64,000 nucleotides of DNA from Leeuwenhoekiella aestuarii (GTDB lineage Bacteria; Bacteroidota; Bacteroidia; Flavobacteriales; Flavobacteriaceae): assembly GCF_004104055.1 (NCBI RefSeq), contig NZ_QOVJ01000005.1:62001-126000 (forward strand). The letters are read 5' to 3'. The translations under genes were made by a program, and so were the position numbers. How positions within the stretch are numbered: position 1 is the stretch's first letter; each line of letters starts with the position of its first letter. Below, piece after piece: positions 38,646-47,591 of the stretch. The notes under the pieces were generated by a model. The model was not told where the DNA came from. It ran no database searches and saw only the letters and a list, made by a program, of their open reading frames with translations.

Positions 38646-40100
38646 ATGATGATAAAAAAGATAATTTTAATAGGTCTTGGGCTTGTGCTTGCACAATGTT
38701 CTAGCGATCTAGAGGGCCTTAACGATAATGGAAAGGCTTTTACAGATGTACCCGGCGAGACTTTAATGTCTAATGCCCAGCGTGAATTAGCTGATCAATT
38801 AGTAAATACAAATGTTAATACAAATGTATTTCGCCTTTTTGCACAGCAATGGAGTGAAGCAACTTATGTTGACGAAGCGCGCTATAATATAATCACACGT
38901 TCTATCCCTGAAAGACATTGGAATATAATGTATCGTGATATTCTTAAAGATTTTGACGAAGCATCCATTAATATTGAAGCAGAAGAAATTTTAAATGTTT
39001 CTCCAGCTCAGTTTACTGAAGACACTGCAGTTAAATCTAATAAATTGGCTATAATTCAGATTCAGGAAACATTAGCTTGGCAAATATTAGTTGACACTTT
39101 TGGTGATATCCCTTTTACTGAAGCTTTAGATGTAGATAATATTAATCCTGCATATACAGATGACGAAGCTATTTATACTACTATTATTGATAATTTAAAT
39201 TCAGCTTTAGATGCACTAGATCCTACTTATGGTAGTTTTGGTGATCAGGATTTATATTACGGTGGAGACGTTGCAAGCTGGATTACTTTTGGTAACTCTT
39301 TAAAATTACGTCTTGGTATGCATCTAGCAGATGTTAACCCTACATTAGCAGCTCAATTAGTTTCTGAAGCAGCAAACAATGTGATTATATCAAACGATCA
39401 AAATGCTACCATTTCTTATTTTGGATCTACTCCAAATACTAATCCACTTTGGGTTGATTTAGTACAGAGTAACCGTAGAGATTTTGTACCAGCAGATACA
39501 TTTGTTGAAACAGTAAATGATCTTGAAGATCCTCGTCGTGATGTTTTTCTCTCTGACCCTGTTGATGGTGAGTATTTAGGGGCTCCTTACGGAAGCACTA
39601 TTACTTATGATGACTATTCTCACTTAGGAGACATATTTTTTACTCCAACTTTAGAAGGTGTAATTTTTGACGCAGCAGAAGGGAACTTCTTATTAGCTGA
39701 AGCAGTAGAACGTGGGTTTATAACGGGTGTTGCTGCTGATTATTACAATGACGCTATTACTGCTAGTATGGTTTATTGGGGTGTAAGCGATACGGATGCT
39801 GCAACATATCTTGCTCAACCATCTGTTGCTTATGCAACTGCAGAAGGCACTTATAAGCAAAAGATAGGTATCCAGAAATGGATTGGTCTTTACAATCGTG
39901 GTTTTGAAGCATGGACTGAGTTTCGTCGTTTAGATTACCCACAATTAGAAGCGCCAGCTGCCTCTGCTTTTGATGCCGTTCCGCTACGTTTCACATATCC
40001 TGTAATTGAACAAAACTTAAACAACTCTGGTTACTCAGCTGCTGCTTCTGCAATAGGTGGTGACGAGTTAGATACTCCTATTTTCTGGGATGTAAACTAA
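38646..40100 (+). CDS. SusD/RagB-family nutrient-binding outer-membrane lipoprotein (locus 2)
   Basis: 484 residues (a second ATG three bases on is an equal start). The lipobox is LVLAQC (Cys18), followed by SSDLEG. Features of the SusD-like_2 group are QQWSEATYVDEARYN, SLKLRLGMHLADVNPTLA, and the C-terminal GLYNRGFEAWTEFRRLDYP. No third lipoprotein or enzyme follows; a terminator begins 24 bases on, so locus 2 is a two-gene transport unit. Confidence 0.93.
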   Translation: MMIKKIILIGLGLVLAQCSSDLEGLNDNGKAFTDVPGETLMSNAQRELADQLVNTNVNTNVFRLFAQQWSEATYVDEARYNIITRSIPERHWNIMYRDILKDFDEASINIEAEEILNVSPAQFTEDTAVKSNKLAIIQIQETLAWQILVDTFGDIPFTEALDVDNINPAYTDDEAIYTTIIDNLNSALDALDPTYGSFGDQDLYYGGDVASWITFGNSLKLRLGMHLADVNPTLAAQLVSEAANNVIISNDQNATISYFGSTPNTNPLWVDLVQSNRRDFVPADTFVETVNDLEDPRRDVFLSDPVDGEYLGAPYGSTITYDDYSHLGDIFFTPTLEGVIFDAAEGNFLLAEAVERGFITGVAADYYNDAITASMVYWGVSDTDAATYLAQPSVAYATAEGTYKQKIGIQKWIGLYNRGFEAWTEFRRLDYPQLEAPAASAFDAVPLRFTYPVIEQNLNNSGYSAAASAIGGDELDTPIFWDVN

Positions 40101-40123
40101 GTTCTCTAGTTATTATTTGATTT

Positions 40124-40155
40124 AAAAGCCATCTGTATTACAGATGGCTTTTTTA
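40124..40155 (+). terminator. Terminator after SusCD locus 2
   Basis: Inverted repeat AAAAGCCATCTGTA (40124-40137) with TACAGATGGCTTTT (40139-40152), followed by T residues. It lies 24 bases after the susD stop and 37 bases before the rlmB start. Confidence 0.85.
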
Positions 40156-40179
40156 TTTCTGCATCCACCAAAACAAACC

Positions 40180-40187
40180 TATCTTTG
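40180..40187 (+). promoter_or_regulatory. TATCTTTG promoter box directly before rlmB
   Basis: TATCTTTG fits TAnnTTTG and ends exactly 4 bases before the ATG at 40192. Transcription from it would start at or next to the start codon, predicting a leaderless mRNA. No clear TTG is seen upstream. Confidence 0.5.
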
Positions 40188-40191
40188 CCGT

Positions 40192-40926
40192 ATGTCAAAA
40201 AGCACTCACATTTACGGTACACGGGCGATTATAGAAGCGATAAATGCCGGTAAAGAAATAGGTAAAATATATCTTCAAAAAGGATTGAATAACCCGCTTT
40301 CTAAAGAGTTGGAAGGTTTAATCCGCGAACACGGAATTTCAGTTTCTTACGTTCCTCAGGAAAAATTATATAAATTATCAGATCAGAACCATCAGGGAGC
40401 GATTGCTACCATCTCCCCTATTCGGTTTGCTGAATTTGAAGCTACTGCTGAAGCTATTTTGGCAGCAGATAAGCCAGCACTGTTTTTATTATTAGACCAA
40501 CTGACCGATGTTCGAAATTTTGGCGCAATTATCCGTACAGCAGTTTGCACAGGTGTTGATGCTATAATCGTACCCAAATCTGGGGGAGCACCAGTAACTG
40601 ACGATACGGTTAAGACTTCAGCCGGAGCTATTTTCAATATCCCCATTTGTAAAGTAGATCATATTAAAGATGCACTTTTTTACTTACAGGGATCAGGAGT
40701 TCAGGTTGTGGCTGCAACAGAAAAAACTGAAAGCTCAGTTTACGATTTAGACTACACGACTCCCACTGCTTTAGTTATGGGTAGCGAAGGAAAAGGTGTA
40801 ACTGCAGGAGTTTTAAAACTCGTAGATCAAAAAGCAAAATTACCAATGGTCGGAACAATCAGCTCACTTAATGTTTCAGTTGCTTGCGGTGCTTTTTTAT
40901 ATGAAATTGTAAGACAACGAAGCTAA
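40192..40926 (+). CDS. rlmB: 23S rRNA (guanosine-2'-O-)-methyltransferase, TrmH/SpoU family
   Basis: 244 residues from the ATG at 40192; an upstream ATG at 40144 lies inside the preceding terminator and is rejected. The N-terminal substrate-binding domain (HIYGTRAIIEAINAGKEIGK) is followed by the SPOUT methyltransferase: LLLDQLTDVRNFGAIIRTA, then VMGSEGKGVTAGVL and ISSLNVSVACGAFLYE, which form the knotted SAM site. E. coli RlmB methylates G2251; identity of the site here is inferred. The stop overlaps that of the convergent rhomboid gene by 3 bases. Confidence 0.9.
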   Translation: MSKSTHIYGTRAIIEAINAGKEIGKIYLQKGLNNPLSKELEGLIREHGISVSYVPQEKLYKLSDQNHQGAIATISPIRFAEFEATAEAILAADKPALFLLLDQLTDVRNFGAIIRTAVCTGVDAIIVPKSGGAPVTDDTVKTSAGAIFNIPICKVDHIKDALFYLQGSGVQVVAATEKTESSVYDLDYTTPTALVMGSEGKGVTAGVLKLVDQKAKLPMVGTISSLNVSVACGAFLYEIVRQRS

Positions 40927-41636
40927 ACAATTGAATCGTCTTCCGAATCTTCATCAGATTCTTCTGGCGGATCTATAAAATTTCCGTGTTCGTCAAATTG
41001 TCGCAAAAAAGGATCATTTTCAGGATTATAAGCTTCGGTTTCCCAATGATATTTAACGGGTTTCGGTATTTTATTTTTAATAACAAAAGCCAGTAAAAGT
41101 CCGCCCAGAAAACCAGACAAATGTCCTTCCCAGCTCATACCTTCCTGAATAGGCATCGTTCCCCAAATAAGACTTCCGTAGAGAAAAACAACAATTAGCG
41201 AGAAGGCCGTAAGCCTATAATGTTTAGACCAGATTCCTTTAAAAAATAAAAAGGAAGCCAAACCATAAATTACACCGCTTGCTCCAATGTGGTAAGCCTG
41301 TCTGCCAATTAACCATGTTCCTAAACCTGAAATAAGTATTAAAATAAGCAATACGCGCCAAGCCACTGGTCTGTAGAAGTAAAAAAGGCCACCCATTAAA
41401 ACTAAAGTAGGAACGCTGTTATGCCACAAATGACTCAAACCAGCGTGAATAAATGGTGAAAAAATAACACCTCGTAGGCCAGAAAGCGTTCTGGGCAAAA
41501 CACCAAAATCTGTAAAATTGTATCCAAAACGAAGTTCAAACCAAAAGACAAGCCACATGAACAGCACAAATAATACGGGATACAAAACCACACCTGTACT
41601 AAATTGAAAACCTGTTCTTTGATCGTTCACACGCAT
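40923..41636 (-). CDS. Rhomboid-family intramembrane serine protease
   Basis: 237 residues with about six membrane segments. The catalytic dyad is visible: Ser in HIGASGVIYGLASF and His in EGHLSGFLGGLLLAF. The HAGLSHLWHNSVP segment gives the conserved HxxxHxxxN-like oxyanion region. The C-terminus is a cytosolic tail ending in an acidic run (EESDEDSEDDS). Rhomboids cut substrates within the membrane; targets in flavobacteria are largely unknown. Confidence 0.92.
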   Translation of the reverse strand: MRVNDQRTGFQFSTGVVLYPVLFVLFMWLVFWFELRFGYNFTDFGVLPRTLSGLRGVIFSPFIHAGLSHLWHNSVPTLVLMGGLFYFYRPVAWRVLLILILISGLGTWLIGRQAYHIGASGVIYGLASFLFFKGIWSKHYRLTAFSLIVVFLYGSLIWGTMPIQEGMSWEGHLSGFLGGLLLAFVIKNKIPKPVKYHWETEAYNPENDPFLRQFDEHGNFIDPPEESDEDSEDDSIV

Positions 41637-41759
41637 AATGATTTCTAATATGCAATTGTTTAACCAAAAATCGAAAACAGGAAATACTGGCAGTAATTTG
41701 CACCATTAACTACCGGTTACTAATAATGCCGAAACATTTCTCAATTTTAAGTTGAGTTT

Positions 41760-41791
41760 TTGAGTTAATCAGTGCTAAATAAATAATTTTG
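41760..41791 (+). promoter_or_regulatory. Promoter of rarA
   Basis: TTG (41760-41762), 21 bases, then TAATTTTG (41784-41791), ending exactly 4 bases before the rarA ATG. Both elements of the Bacteroidetes consensus are present, and a leaderless transcript is predicted. Confidence 0.55.
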
Positions 41792-41795
41792 AAGA

Positions 41796-43073
41796 ATGAA
41801 TGCACCACTAGCAGAACGTTTACGTCCTAAAACTCTAGACGACTATCTAAGTCAAGAACATCTTGTGGGTGATAAAGGCTCACTCACTTCTTCGATAAAA
41901 TCTGGCATTATCCCTTCATTAATCTTATGGGGACCTCCGGGAGTTGGTAAAACTACTCTAGCTTCTATTATAGCGGAAGAATCAAAGCGTCCTTTTTATA
42001 TTTTAAGTGCTATAAACAGTGGGGTTAAAGATGTACGTGAAGTTATTGATAAAGCAAAAAATGCCGGTGGGTTATTCACTCAAAAAAATCCGTTACTATT
42101 TATAGACGAGATACACCGCTTTAGCAAATCGCAACAAGATTCGCTGCTTGCAGCGGTAGAAAAAGGCTGGGTAACGTTGATAGGTGCAACTACCGAAAAT
42201 CCCAGTTTTGAAGTTATACCTGCTCTCTTGTCCCGTTGTCAGGTTTATGTACTCAACCCGTTTTCTGCAGATGACCTGAGAGCGCTTTTAAAACGCGCAA
42301 TGACTCAAGATGCAATTCTCGCTAAAAAAGAAATTATACTCGAGGAGACTGAAGCGCTTCTGCGCATAAGTGGTGGTGACGCGCGTAAACTGCTTAATAT
42401 TTTTGAATTGCTTGTTACTACCACAAATTCTGAAAAAGTAGTTATTACTAACGAAATGGTTCAGCAAAAGGTGCAACAAAACACGGTGATGTATGACAAA
42501 ACCGGCGAGCAACACTATGATATTATTTCGGCATTTATAAAATCAATTAGAGGTAGCGATCCCAATGCGGCAGTTTACTATCTAGCCCGAATGATTGAAG
42601 GCGGAGAAGATCTCAAATTTATCGCAAGACGCTTGATCATTCTCGCTTCAGAAGATATTGGCAATGCCAACCCAACCGCTTTAATTATGGCTACAAATGC
42701 TTTTACCGCAGTAACAACTATAGGCTACCCAGAATCTAGAATCATATTGAGTCAATGTGTGACCTATTTGGCAACCTCAGCAAAAAGCAACGCTTCGTAT
42801 ATGGCGATTAACAAAGCTCAGCAATTGGTAAAACAAACCGGAGATCTACCTGTGCCGCTTGCTTTACGTAACGCCCCTACAAAGTTGATGAAAGAATTGG
42901 GATATGGAGATGAGTATAAATATTCTCACGATGGTGCCGGAAATTTTATTTACCAGGAATTCTTACCCGAAGAGATTAAAAATCAAAAGCTCTATGAACC
43001 GGGAAACAATGCACGAGAAGACGGCATTCGCAAATTTCTTAAAAATCGCTGGGGAGATAAATACGACTACTAA
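41796..43073 (+). CDS. rarA: Replication-associated recombination protein A (clamp-loader-like AAA+ ATPase)
   Basis: 425 residues. Walker A is [15 protein letters not shown]; Walker B is [15 protein letters not shown]; the sensor-1 and Arg-finger region is [20 protein letters not shown]. The C-terminal half has [20 protein letters not shown] and [11 protein letters not shown], the tetramerisation/MgsA part. RarA acts at stalled replication forks. It has its own promoter and a terminator 124 bases downstream. Confidence 0.96.
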   Translation: MNAPLAERLRPKTLDDYLSQEHLVGDKGSLTSSIKSGIIPSLILWGPPGVGKTTLASIIAEESKRPFYILSAINSGVKDVREVIDKAKNAGGLFTQKNPLLFIDEIHRFSKSQQDSLLAAVEKGWVTLIGATTENPSFEVIPALLSRCQVYVLNPFSADDLRALLKRAMTQDAILAKKEIILEETEALLRISGGDARKLLNIFELLVTTTNSEKVVITNEMVQQKVQQNTVMYDKTGEQHYDIISAFIKSIRGSDPNAAVYYLARMIEGGEDLKFIARRLIILASEDIGNANPTALIMATNAFTAVTTIGYPESRIILSQCVTYLATSAKSNASYMAINKAQQLVKQTGDLPVPLALRNAPTKLMKELGYGDEYKYSHDGAGNFIYQEFLPEEIKNQKLYEPGNNAREDGIRKFLKNRWGDKYDY

Positions 43074-43197
43074 GCTTTAGATTGATTCTTTTAACTCCAG
43101 TAAACTATCTCACAGCAAGGTCAAGAGGCATTATTTAGAATTAAATTCTCAATTTCGCAACAAACCTTTAGATATTAAATACTTAAGCAGTGCCAAT

Positions 43198-43235
43198 AAA
43201 AAAAACTCCACCCTAAGTTTAGAATGGAGTTTTTT
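43198..43235. terminator. Bidirectional terminator between rarA and a convergent gene
   Basis: AAAAAAACTCCA (43198-43209) pairs with TGGAGTTTTTTT (43224-43235), with an inner CTAA/TTAG pairing. It has A and T tracts on both sides and serves the minus-strand gene ending at 43255 and probably rarA. Confidence 0.85.
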
Positions 43236-43254
43236 TATTGAAAAATATTCTTAT

Positions 43255-44139
43255 TTACTTTTTAGTGAAAATCATTTTCACCAATCCGGAAACTCCTTTT
43301 ATTTCACGCTCTACAGTAAACTCTGTACCATTATAATAACCAACTCCTGTGAATTCTGAAGTACTTACTAAATAAGATCCTGCTGAGGTTTTTACAGCGG
43401 TCCCTATTTTAGAATTCTCTTCGTAAACATCAAATCCAGAAGCTGTAGCTTTCATACTAAATGAACCATCTTCACTAGTTAAAACAGTTGTAATATCTTC
43501 TTCTATTACAGATTCATTTGTGCTGGGAGACGTAGTCTCAACATCAATAGCTGTGCTTACTTCTTCTTTTATTTCTTTGCCTGTATTCTTAACAGCAGCA
43601 GTCACAGCGACGACCTTAGACTCCTGCTTTTTTCTTATTTCCGGCACCAACTCTGCGGCTACATCTTCATCTTCCTCAATTAGCTCAGCGCGGTCTACAA
43701 TCTCATCAGAATACGTATAACCATATTCTTCCTCAAACTCTTCAAACGCATCTCTAAATGCGTCCTGATGACCTGCCTTAAACTCTTTTATTTTACTTTT
43801 CCCTTCGGGTAAAACAAAGACTTCTTTACCTCTGCAATTCACTAAAGAAATCAAGGCTTTAATACTTAAAAATCCACTAACGGTAGCCCTAGCGTATAAT
43901 GTATTACAACCATTCTCATTTAAATCTGCAGGCAACTCTTCGTTTTCCATATATGCATCAAAACCATATTTTATAAATAGAAAGCGGGTTAGTGCATTTA
44001 CATCATATTCACCGGCTTCATCTTGAAACTCAAATTTTTGAGGAACAACGATGTATTTATAATCTCCTAATTCTTGAGCCGAAAGGCTTACAACTCCTAA
44101 TAGTAATGCTAAGGCTAGTATTAAATTCTTTTTCATCAT
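43255..44139 (-). CDS. Exported protein of unknown function
   Basis: 294 residues (start 44139 or 44136). The signal peptide is KKNLILALALLLGVVSLSAQ. The first ~125 residues form a region with YKYIVVPQKFEFQDEAGEYD and TRFLFIKYGFDAYMENEELP, seen in other flavobacterial exported proteins but without a named function as far as I know. A charged Glu/Lys/Thr-rich linker (~130-215) follows, then a short C-terminal beta domain (FSMKATASGFDVYEENSKIG). Periplasmic or surface location is likely. It is probably monocistronic. Confidence 0.72.
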   Translation of the reverse strand: MMKKNLILALALLLGVVSLSAQELGDYKYIVVPQKFEFQDEAGEYDVNALTRFLFIKYGFDAYMENEELPADLNENGCNTLYARATVSGFLSIKALISLVNCRGKEVFVLPEGKSKIKEFKAGHQDAFRDAFEEFEEEYGYTYSDEIVDRAELIEEDEDVAAELVPEIRKKQESKVVAVTAAVKNTGKEIKEEVSTAIDVETTSPSTNESVIEEDITTVLTSEDGSFSMKATASGFDVYEENSKIGTAVKTSAGSYLVSTSEFTGVGYYNGTEFTVEREIKGVSGLVKMIFTKK

Positions 44140-44195
44140 GTTTTTATAATCTATTAGTCTAACGAACTAATTTTTGTTTTGTTATCGTTCTCAAT

Positions 44196-44888
44196 TTACA
44201 AAAATAAGCGAACAGACTTGATATCATCTACTGCAATCTCATCAACATGTAAATCTGCTTTGTGATAATTAAAACAGATTGTTCGCATCCCTATATTTTG
44301 CGCCCCTATAATATCTGCCTCATAAGTATCACCCACCATTATACTTTCAGTCACCGTTGCGGCAGCAGCATTTAAAGCATGGTAAAAAATTTTAGAGTCA
44401 GGTTTCTTAACACCAGCAGCTTCACTACTAGTCATCGTCTTAAAAAAGTGATCTATTTTTGAATTCTGAAGCTTTAAGGTTTGAACTTCCTCAAAACCGT
44501 TGGTTATAATATGCAGATGATACTTCTCATTGAGTTCTTCAAGTAGCTCGATAGCACCATCAAAAAGATGGTTATGTTTTGGCAGATAATCTATATAATC
44601 TACAGAGAGCCTATTTATCAAAAAATCATCAATGTTTATCTGCAAAGCATCAAAAGATTTCTTTAACCTCCCATAACGTAATTGTTCTTTCGTCACGCGA
44701 GCTTCTCTATAATATTTCCAATATTCAAAATTGATAGGAACGTAAACCTGCAGAAAATCTTCAACATTCACACTGATGCTGTTCTTCTCAAATATATCCT
44801 GAAACGCCAATTCTGAATTGCGATCAAAATCCCAAAGGGTATGATCCAGATCAAAAAAAACGTGCTTAATACCTTTAAATTTAGTCAT
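44196..44888 (-). CDS. yjjG: HAD-superfamily noncanonical pyrimidine nucleotidase, YjjG type
   Basis: 230 residues. The HAD nucleophile motif is FFDLDHTLWDFDRNS (DxD near residue 14). Motif II is HIITNGFEEVQTLKL, motif III has KKPDSKIF, and motif IV is MVGDTYEADIIGAQ. YjjG enzymes dephosphorylate damaged or noncanonical pyrimidine monophosphates. The start overlaps the stop of the upstream deacetylase-like gene by 8 bases, suggesting translational coupling. Confidence 0.88.
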   Translation of the reverse strand: MTKFKGIKHVFFDLDHTLWDFDRNSELAFQDIFEKNSISVNVEDFLQVYVPINFEYWKYYREARVTKEQLRYGRLKKSFDALQINIDDFLINRLSVDYIDYLPKHNHLFDGAIELLEELNEKYHLHIITNGFEEVQTLKLQNSKIDHFFKTMTSSEAAGVKKPDSKIFYHALNAAAATVTESIMVGDTYEADIIGAQNIGMRTICFNYHKADLHVDEIAVDDIKSVRLFL

Positions 44889-46185
44889 TGACTAATTCTC
44901 TGAAAAATTGTTTCCACTGGCCTTCATCCTGACCTTTACCAGTGACTGATTTATTTTTAAAACTGAACACAAAATCACCCTTTACTCGCTCGACTTCTTC
45001 TTTCATTTTAAAGAAAATATCTAGTTCATGATTCAATTCTTTAACATCTACTCTTCGGGATTCAAAAGCACTTGCTTGTGCACAAATAGGATGAACAACC
45101 AATGGAGTTATACTCTCATAATCAAGATCATAAAAGTTAAAAGGTGTGCAAGTACCGGCTCTAAAACCCAAAACATCAGGATACCCCATTGAATAATCAT
45201 TCTTGGCTTCCTGCTGAATCATCTCCCGGTAATGCGCAGGCAAACTCCCCATATGCGCACTGCAACGTACAGCATTGAGTTCTTTATTAGTAATACCTTC
45301 GATCCGTTTCTTTTCTAGCTTCATTTGTTTTTTACTAGACAAAGCTTCTTTAGAAAGTAACAAGCCAATCTCACTGTAATCGCCCACCATTTTTATGAGC
45401 TCTCTGAAAGTTTTTTTATTGTATCTGATGTTCTTGGTATAGGTAGAATAGTTACCTACCATAAAGAAGAAGACAAACTTAAATTTGGCATTTTTCTGAA
45501 CATTTATCAACCAACTAAAGGTATCGTACGGATCTTTTCGCAGACCAATATTTACCCTAAAGCGTAACCAGATACGTTGAAACTGAAAATGTACCAAGTC
45601 ACTTAAAAAACTAGTTAACCAGCGCATTATACCTATGCCATACATTTCATAAGCCTGCTCAACATCAACTAATGCCTGAAAAGAAAATTTACGCTTTGCG
45701 AAATCATAATCAGGATATTTTTCCTCTAGAACTTCTTTGAAATAATACGCCCAGATATCGATAACAGGCTGTGTTAAAAACTTGTTCTGAAACCCTAAAC
45801 TTTCTCCTGCAGGAAACCTACCTTGCTCGTCTTTTACGTGTGGTAAAAACTCCTCATACCTGCTTAAAAGAACAAAAGCTGCTGCAAAAATATCGAAAGG
45901 TAAAAAACTTTTAGGACCAGTAACAAAGAAGCATTTTGTATCACGCCATTCTTGTACTTTGACCTCTATATCTGTTATTCCCTGCTCAAAGAGCACCTCT
46001 TGACTTTTAATATGCAATTCTTTACCAAGCGGTTTATTAGTATAAGAAAGCTTAAGACTGTCATGCACGATAAACTCATCTACCGCAGTCGTAAACTTGA
46101 CAGGAATCCCCAAAATATTTGTACAAATATGCTTAAACGTATAACGTAAGCGCGGGGTTATTTTATGAGTATATATTAGGAGCAT
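44881..46185 (-). CDS. Polysaccharide-deacetylase-like protein with N-terminal DUF7033-type domain
   Basis: 434 residues. The N-terminal ~165 residues (SLKLSYTNKPLGK, FDIFAAAFVLLSRYEEFLPH) match a domain usually fused to NodB-like deacetylases in Bacteroidetes. The second half has the family framework: VDVEQAY (~173-179), DYSEIGLLLS (~269-278) and NDYSMGYPDVLGFRAGTCTP (~329-348). The usual IGLHPS reads IGLLLS here, so a metal-binding His appears lost. It may be catalytically altered or act by binding. Overlap with the downstream nucleotidase implies co-expression. Confidence 0.75.
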   Translation of the reverse strand: MLLIYTHKITPRLRYTFKHICTNILGIPVKFTTAVDEFIVHDSLKLSYTNKPLGKELHIKSQEVLFEQGITDIEVKVQEWRDTKCFFVTGPKSFLPFDIFAAAFVLLSRYEEFLPHVKDEQGRFPAGESLGFQNKFLTQPVIDIWAYYFKEVLEEKYPDYDFAKRKFSFQALVDVEQAYEMYGIGIMRWLTSFLSDLVHFQFQRIWLRFRVNIGLRKDPYDTFSWLINVQKNAKFKFVFFFMVGNYSTYTKNIRYNKKTFRELIKMVGDYSEIGLLLSKEALSSKKQMKLEKKRIEGITNKELNAVRCSAHMGSLPAHYREMIQQEAKNDYSMGYPDVLGFRAGTCTPFNFYDLDYESITPLVVHPICAQASAFESRRVDVKELNHELDIFFKMKEEVERVKGDFVFSFKNKSVTGKGQDEGQWKQFFRELVND

Positions 46186-46314
46186 TTACAAATTCTTAAT
46201 GGCAGGTTCTGCAATTTTCCAGTAAAGGTGCAAGAATTACAGTTAATTACATTGAAGTAAAACCCTATGGTTTTAACCATCAAATTTTTTTTCTTACTAC
46301 AAGCACTGAAGATC

Positions 46315-47013
46315 TTAAAGCAAACCTTCATCAGCAAAGCTAAAGTAAGCATTTTCGGTAATGATTAGATGGTCTAGCACTTTTATATCAAGACTTGCTG
46401 CTGCGGTTTTGAGTTTTACCGTGATATCTTTATCAGCCTGACTGGGACGCAAACTACCAGAAGGGTGATTATGTGCTAAAATTATAGATACCGCCCCCGT
46501 CTCAAGAGCTTTGCGCAACACCAATCTCACGTCAACTAAGGTGCCGGTCATTCCACCTTTGCTAAGCTGATGCATCGTCATCACCTTATTAGAATTATTA
46601 AGATATAAAATCCAAAATTCTTCGTGACCGAGTTCGCCTAGTATTGGGTTCAAAAGCTCATATACTGCATTACTGCCGGTAATTTTCTTAACGTCTTCGG
46701 TTCTCTCTGCTCGGCGTCTGCGACCCAGTTCCATCGCTGCAGCAATGGTTATAGCTTTCGCTTCTCCTATACCTTTAAACTCCATTAACTGAGATATACT
46801 CAACTTTCCCAAAGCTGTCAAGTTATGTTCTGCGGAAGCTAAAATGCGTTTGCTTAAGCTCACCGCACTTTCATTGCGGCTTCCTGAACCTATCAAAATC
46901 GCAATGAGCTCTGCATCGGTTAAAGTGTCTTTACCTTTTTGTAGTAATTTTTCTCTGGGTCTGTCATCTAAAGACCAATTCTTAATTGAAAAATGTTCAG
47001 CTTTATGCTCCAT
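46315..47013 (-). CDS. radC: RadC-family JAB-domain protein
   Basis: 232 residues. N-terminal helix-hairpin-helix motifs (DRPREKLLQKG, LMEFKGIGEAKAITIAAAME) precede a JAMM metalloprotease-like domain with EFWILYLNNSNKV and the HNHPSGSLRPSQAD zinc motif. Despite the name, its DNA-repair role is unproven, and a DNA- or nucleoprotein-linked hydrolase role is suspected. It is monocistronic. Confidence 0.93.
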   Translation of the reverse strand: MEHKAEHFSIKNWSLDDRPREKLLQKGKDTLTDAELIAILIGSGSRNESAVSLSKRILASAEHNLTALGKLSISQLMEFKGIGEAKAITIAAAMELGRRRRAERTEDVKKITGSNAVYELLNPILGELGHEEFWILYLNNSNKVMTMHQLSKGGMTGTLVDVRLVLRKALETGAVSIILAHNHPSGSLRPSQADKDITVKLKTAAASLDIKVLDHLIITENAYFSFADEGLL

Positions 47014-47147
47014 AAAAATGAGTTGGGTTTAAGATCTCATCAAAAGACCTTAATGATTGAATTTAACAAACAGCTGTAAGGGAGCGTATTGAAATCCAAA
47101 ATTAAAAAAAACGTACCTTTAATCACATCTTTAAACTTTTAAAAAGC

Positions 47148-47591
47148 ATGAAAAACCTTTTTGAATCAGACACTTACAACGCTATTCTAGAACGAATGGA
47201 TAATCTTTCACCTAAAAGTAGTGCCCATTGGGGAAAAATGAATGTAGGGCAGATGCTCAATCATTGCCAAAAACCTTTGGAAATTGCGATTTACAACAAG
47301 GACTTTGGACTCAAATCTAATTTTCTAATTCGTACTTTTTTCAAAAAGCCTATGTATGATGATAATGCATTCCGAAAAAATATGCCAACCCCAAAAGGAT
47401 TTAAAGTATCTGAATCCAAAGATTTTTCTACTGAAAAAGAAAGTTTAAAATCGCTTATTGAATCTTTCTACAGCCTGAAAAACAAAAAAAATTGGGCACC
47501 ACATCCGGTTTTTGGAAACTTTACACCAGAGCAATGGGGTAAAATGCAATACAAACACCTGGATCATCACTTTAGACAATTCGGAGTATGA
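47148..47591 (+). CDS. DUF1569 (DinB-like) protein
   Basis: 147 residues. The DinB/DUF1569 four-helix pattern is visible with three spaced His: NVGQMLNHCQKPLEIAI, KKNWAPHPVFGNFTPEQWGK and KHLDHHFRQFGV. DinB-like proteins are often metal-dependent thiol transferases or detoxification enzymes; its substrate is unknown. Its stop codon overlaps the next start (ATGA), so it is coupled to the PaiB-like gene. Confidence 0.82.
   Translation: MKNLFESDTYNAILERMDNLSPKSSAHWGKMNVGQMLNHCQKPLEIAIYNKDFGLKSNFLIRTFFKKPMYDDNAFRKNMPTPKGFKVSESKDFSTEKESLKSLIESFYSLKNKKNWAPHPVFGNFTPEQWGKMQYKHLDHHFRQFGV

Noticed and set aside
40144-40191. Longer start for rlmB
   Set aside because: The extra codons lie in the SusCD terminator and promoter box; the family begins at the ATG at 40192.
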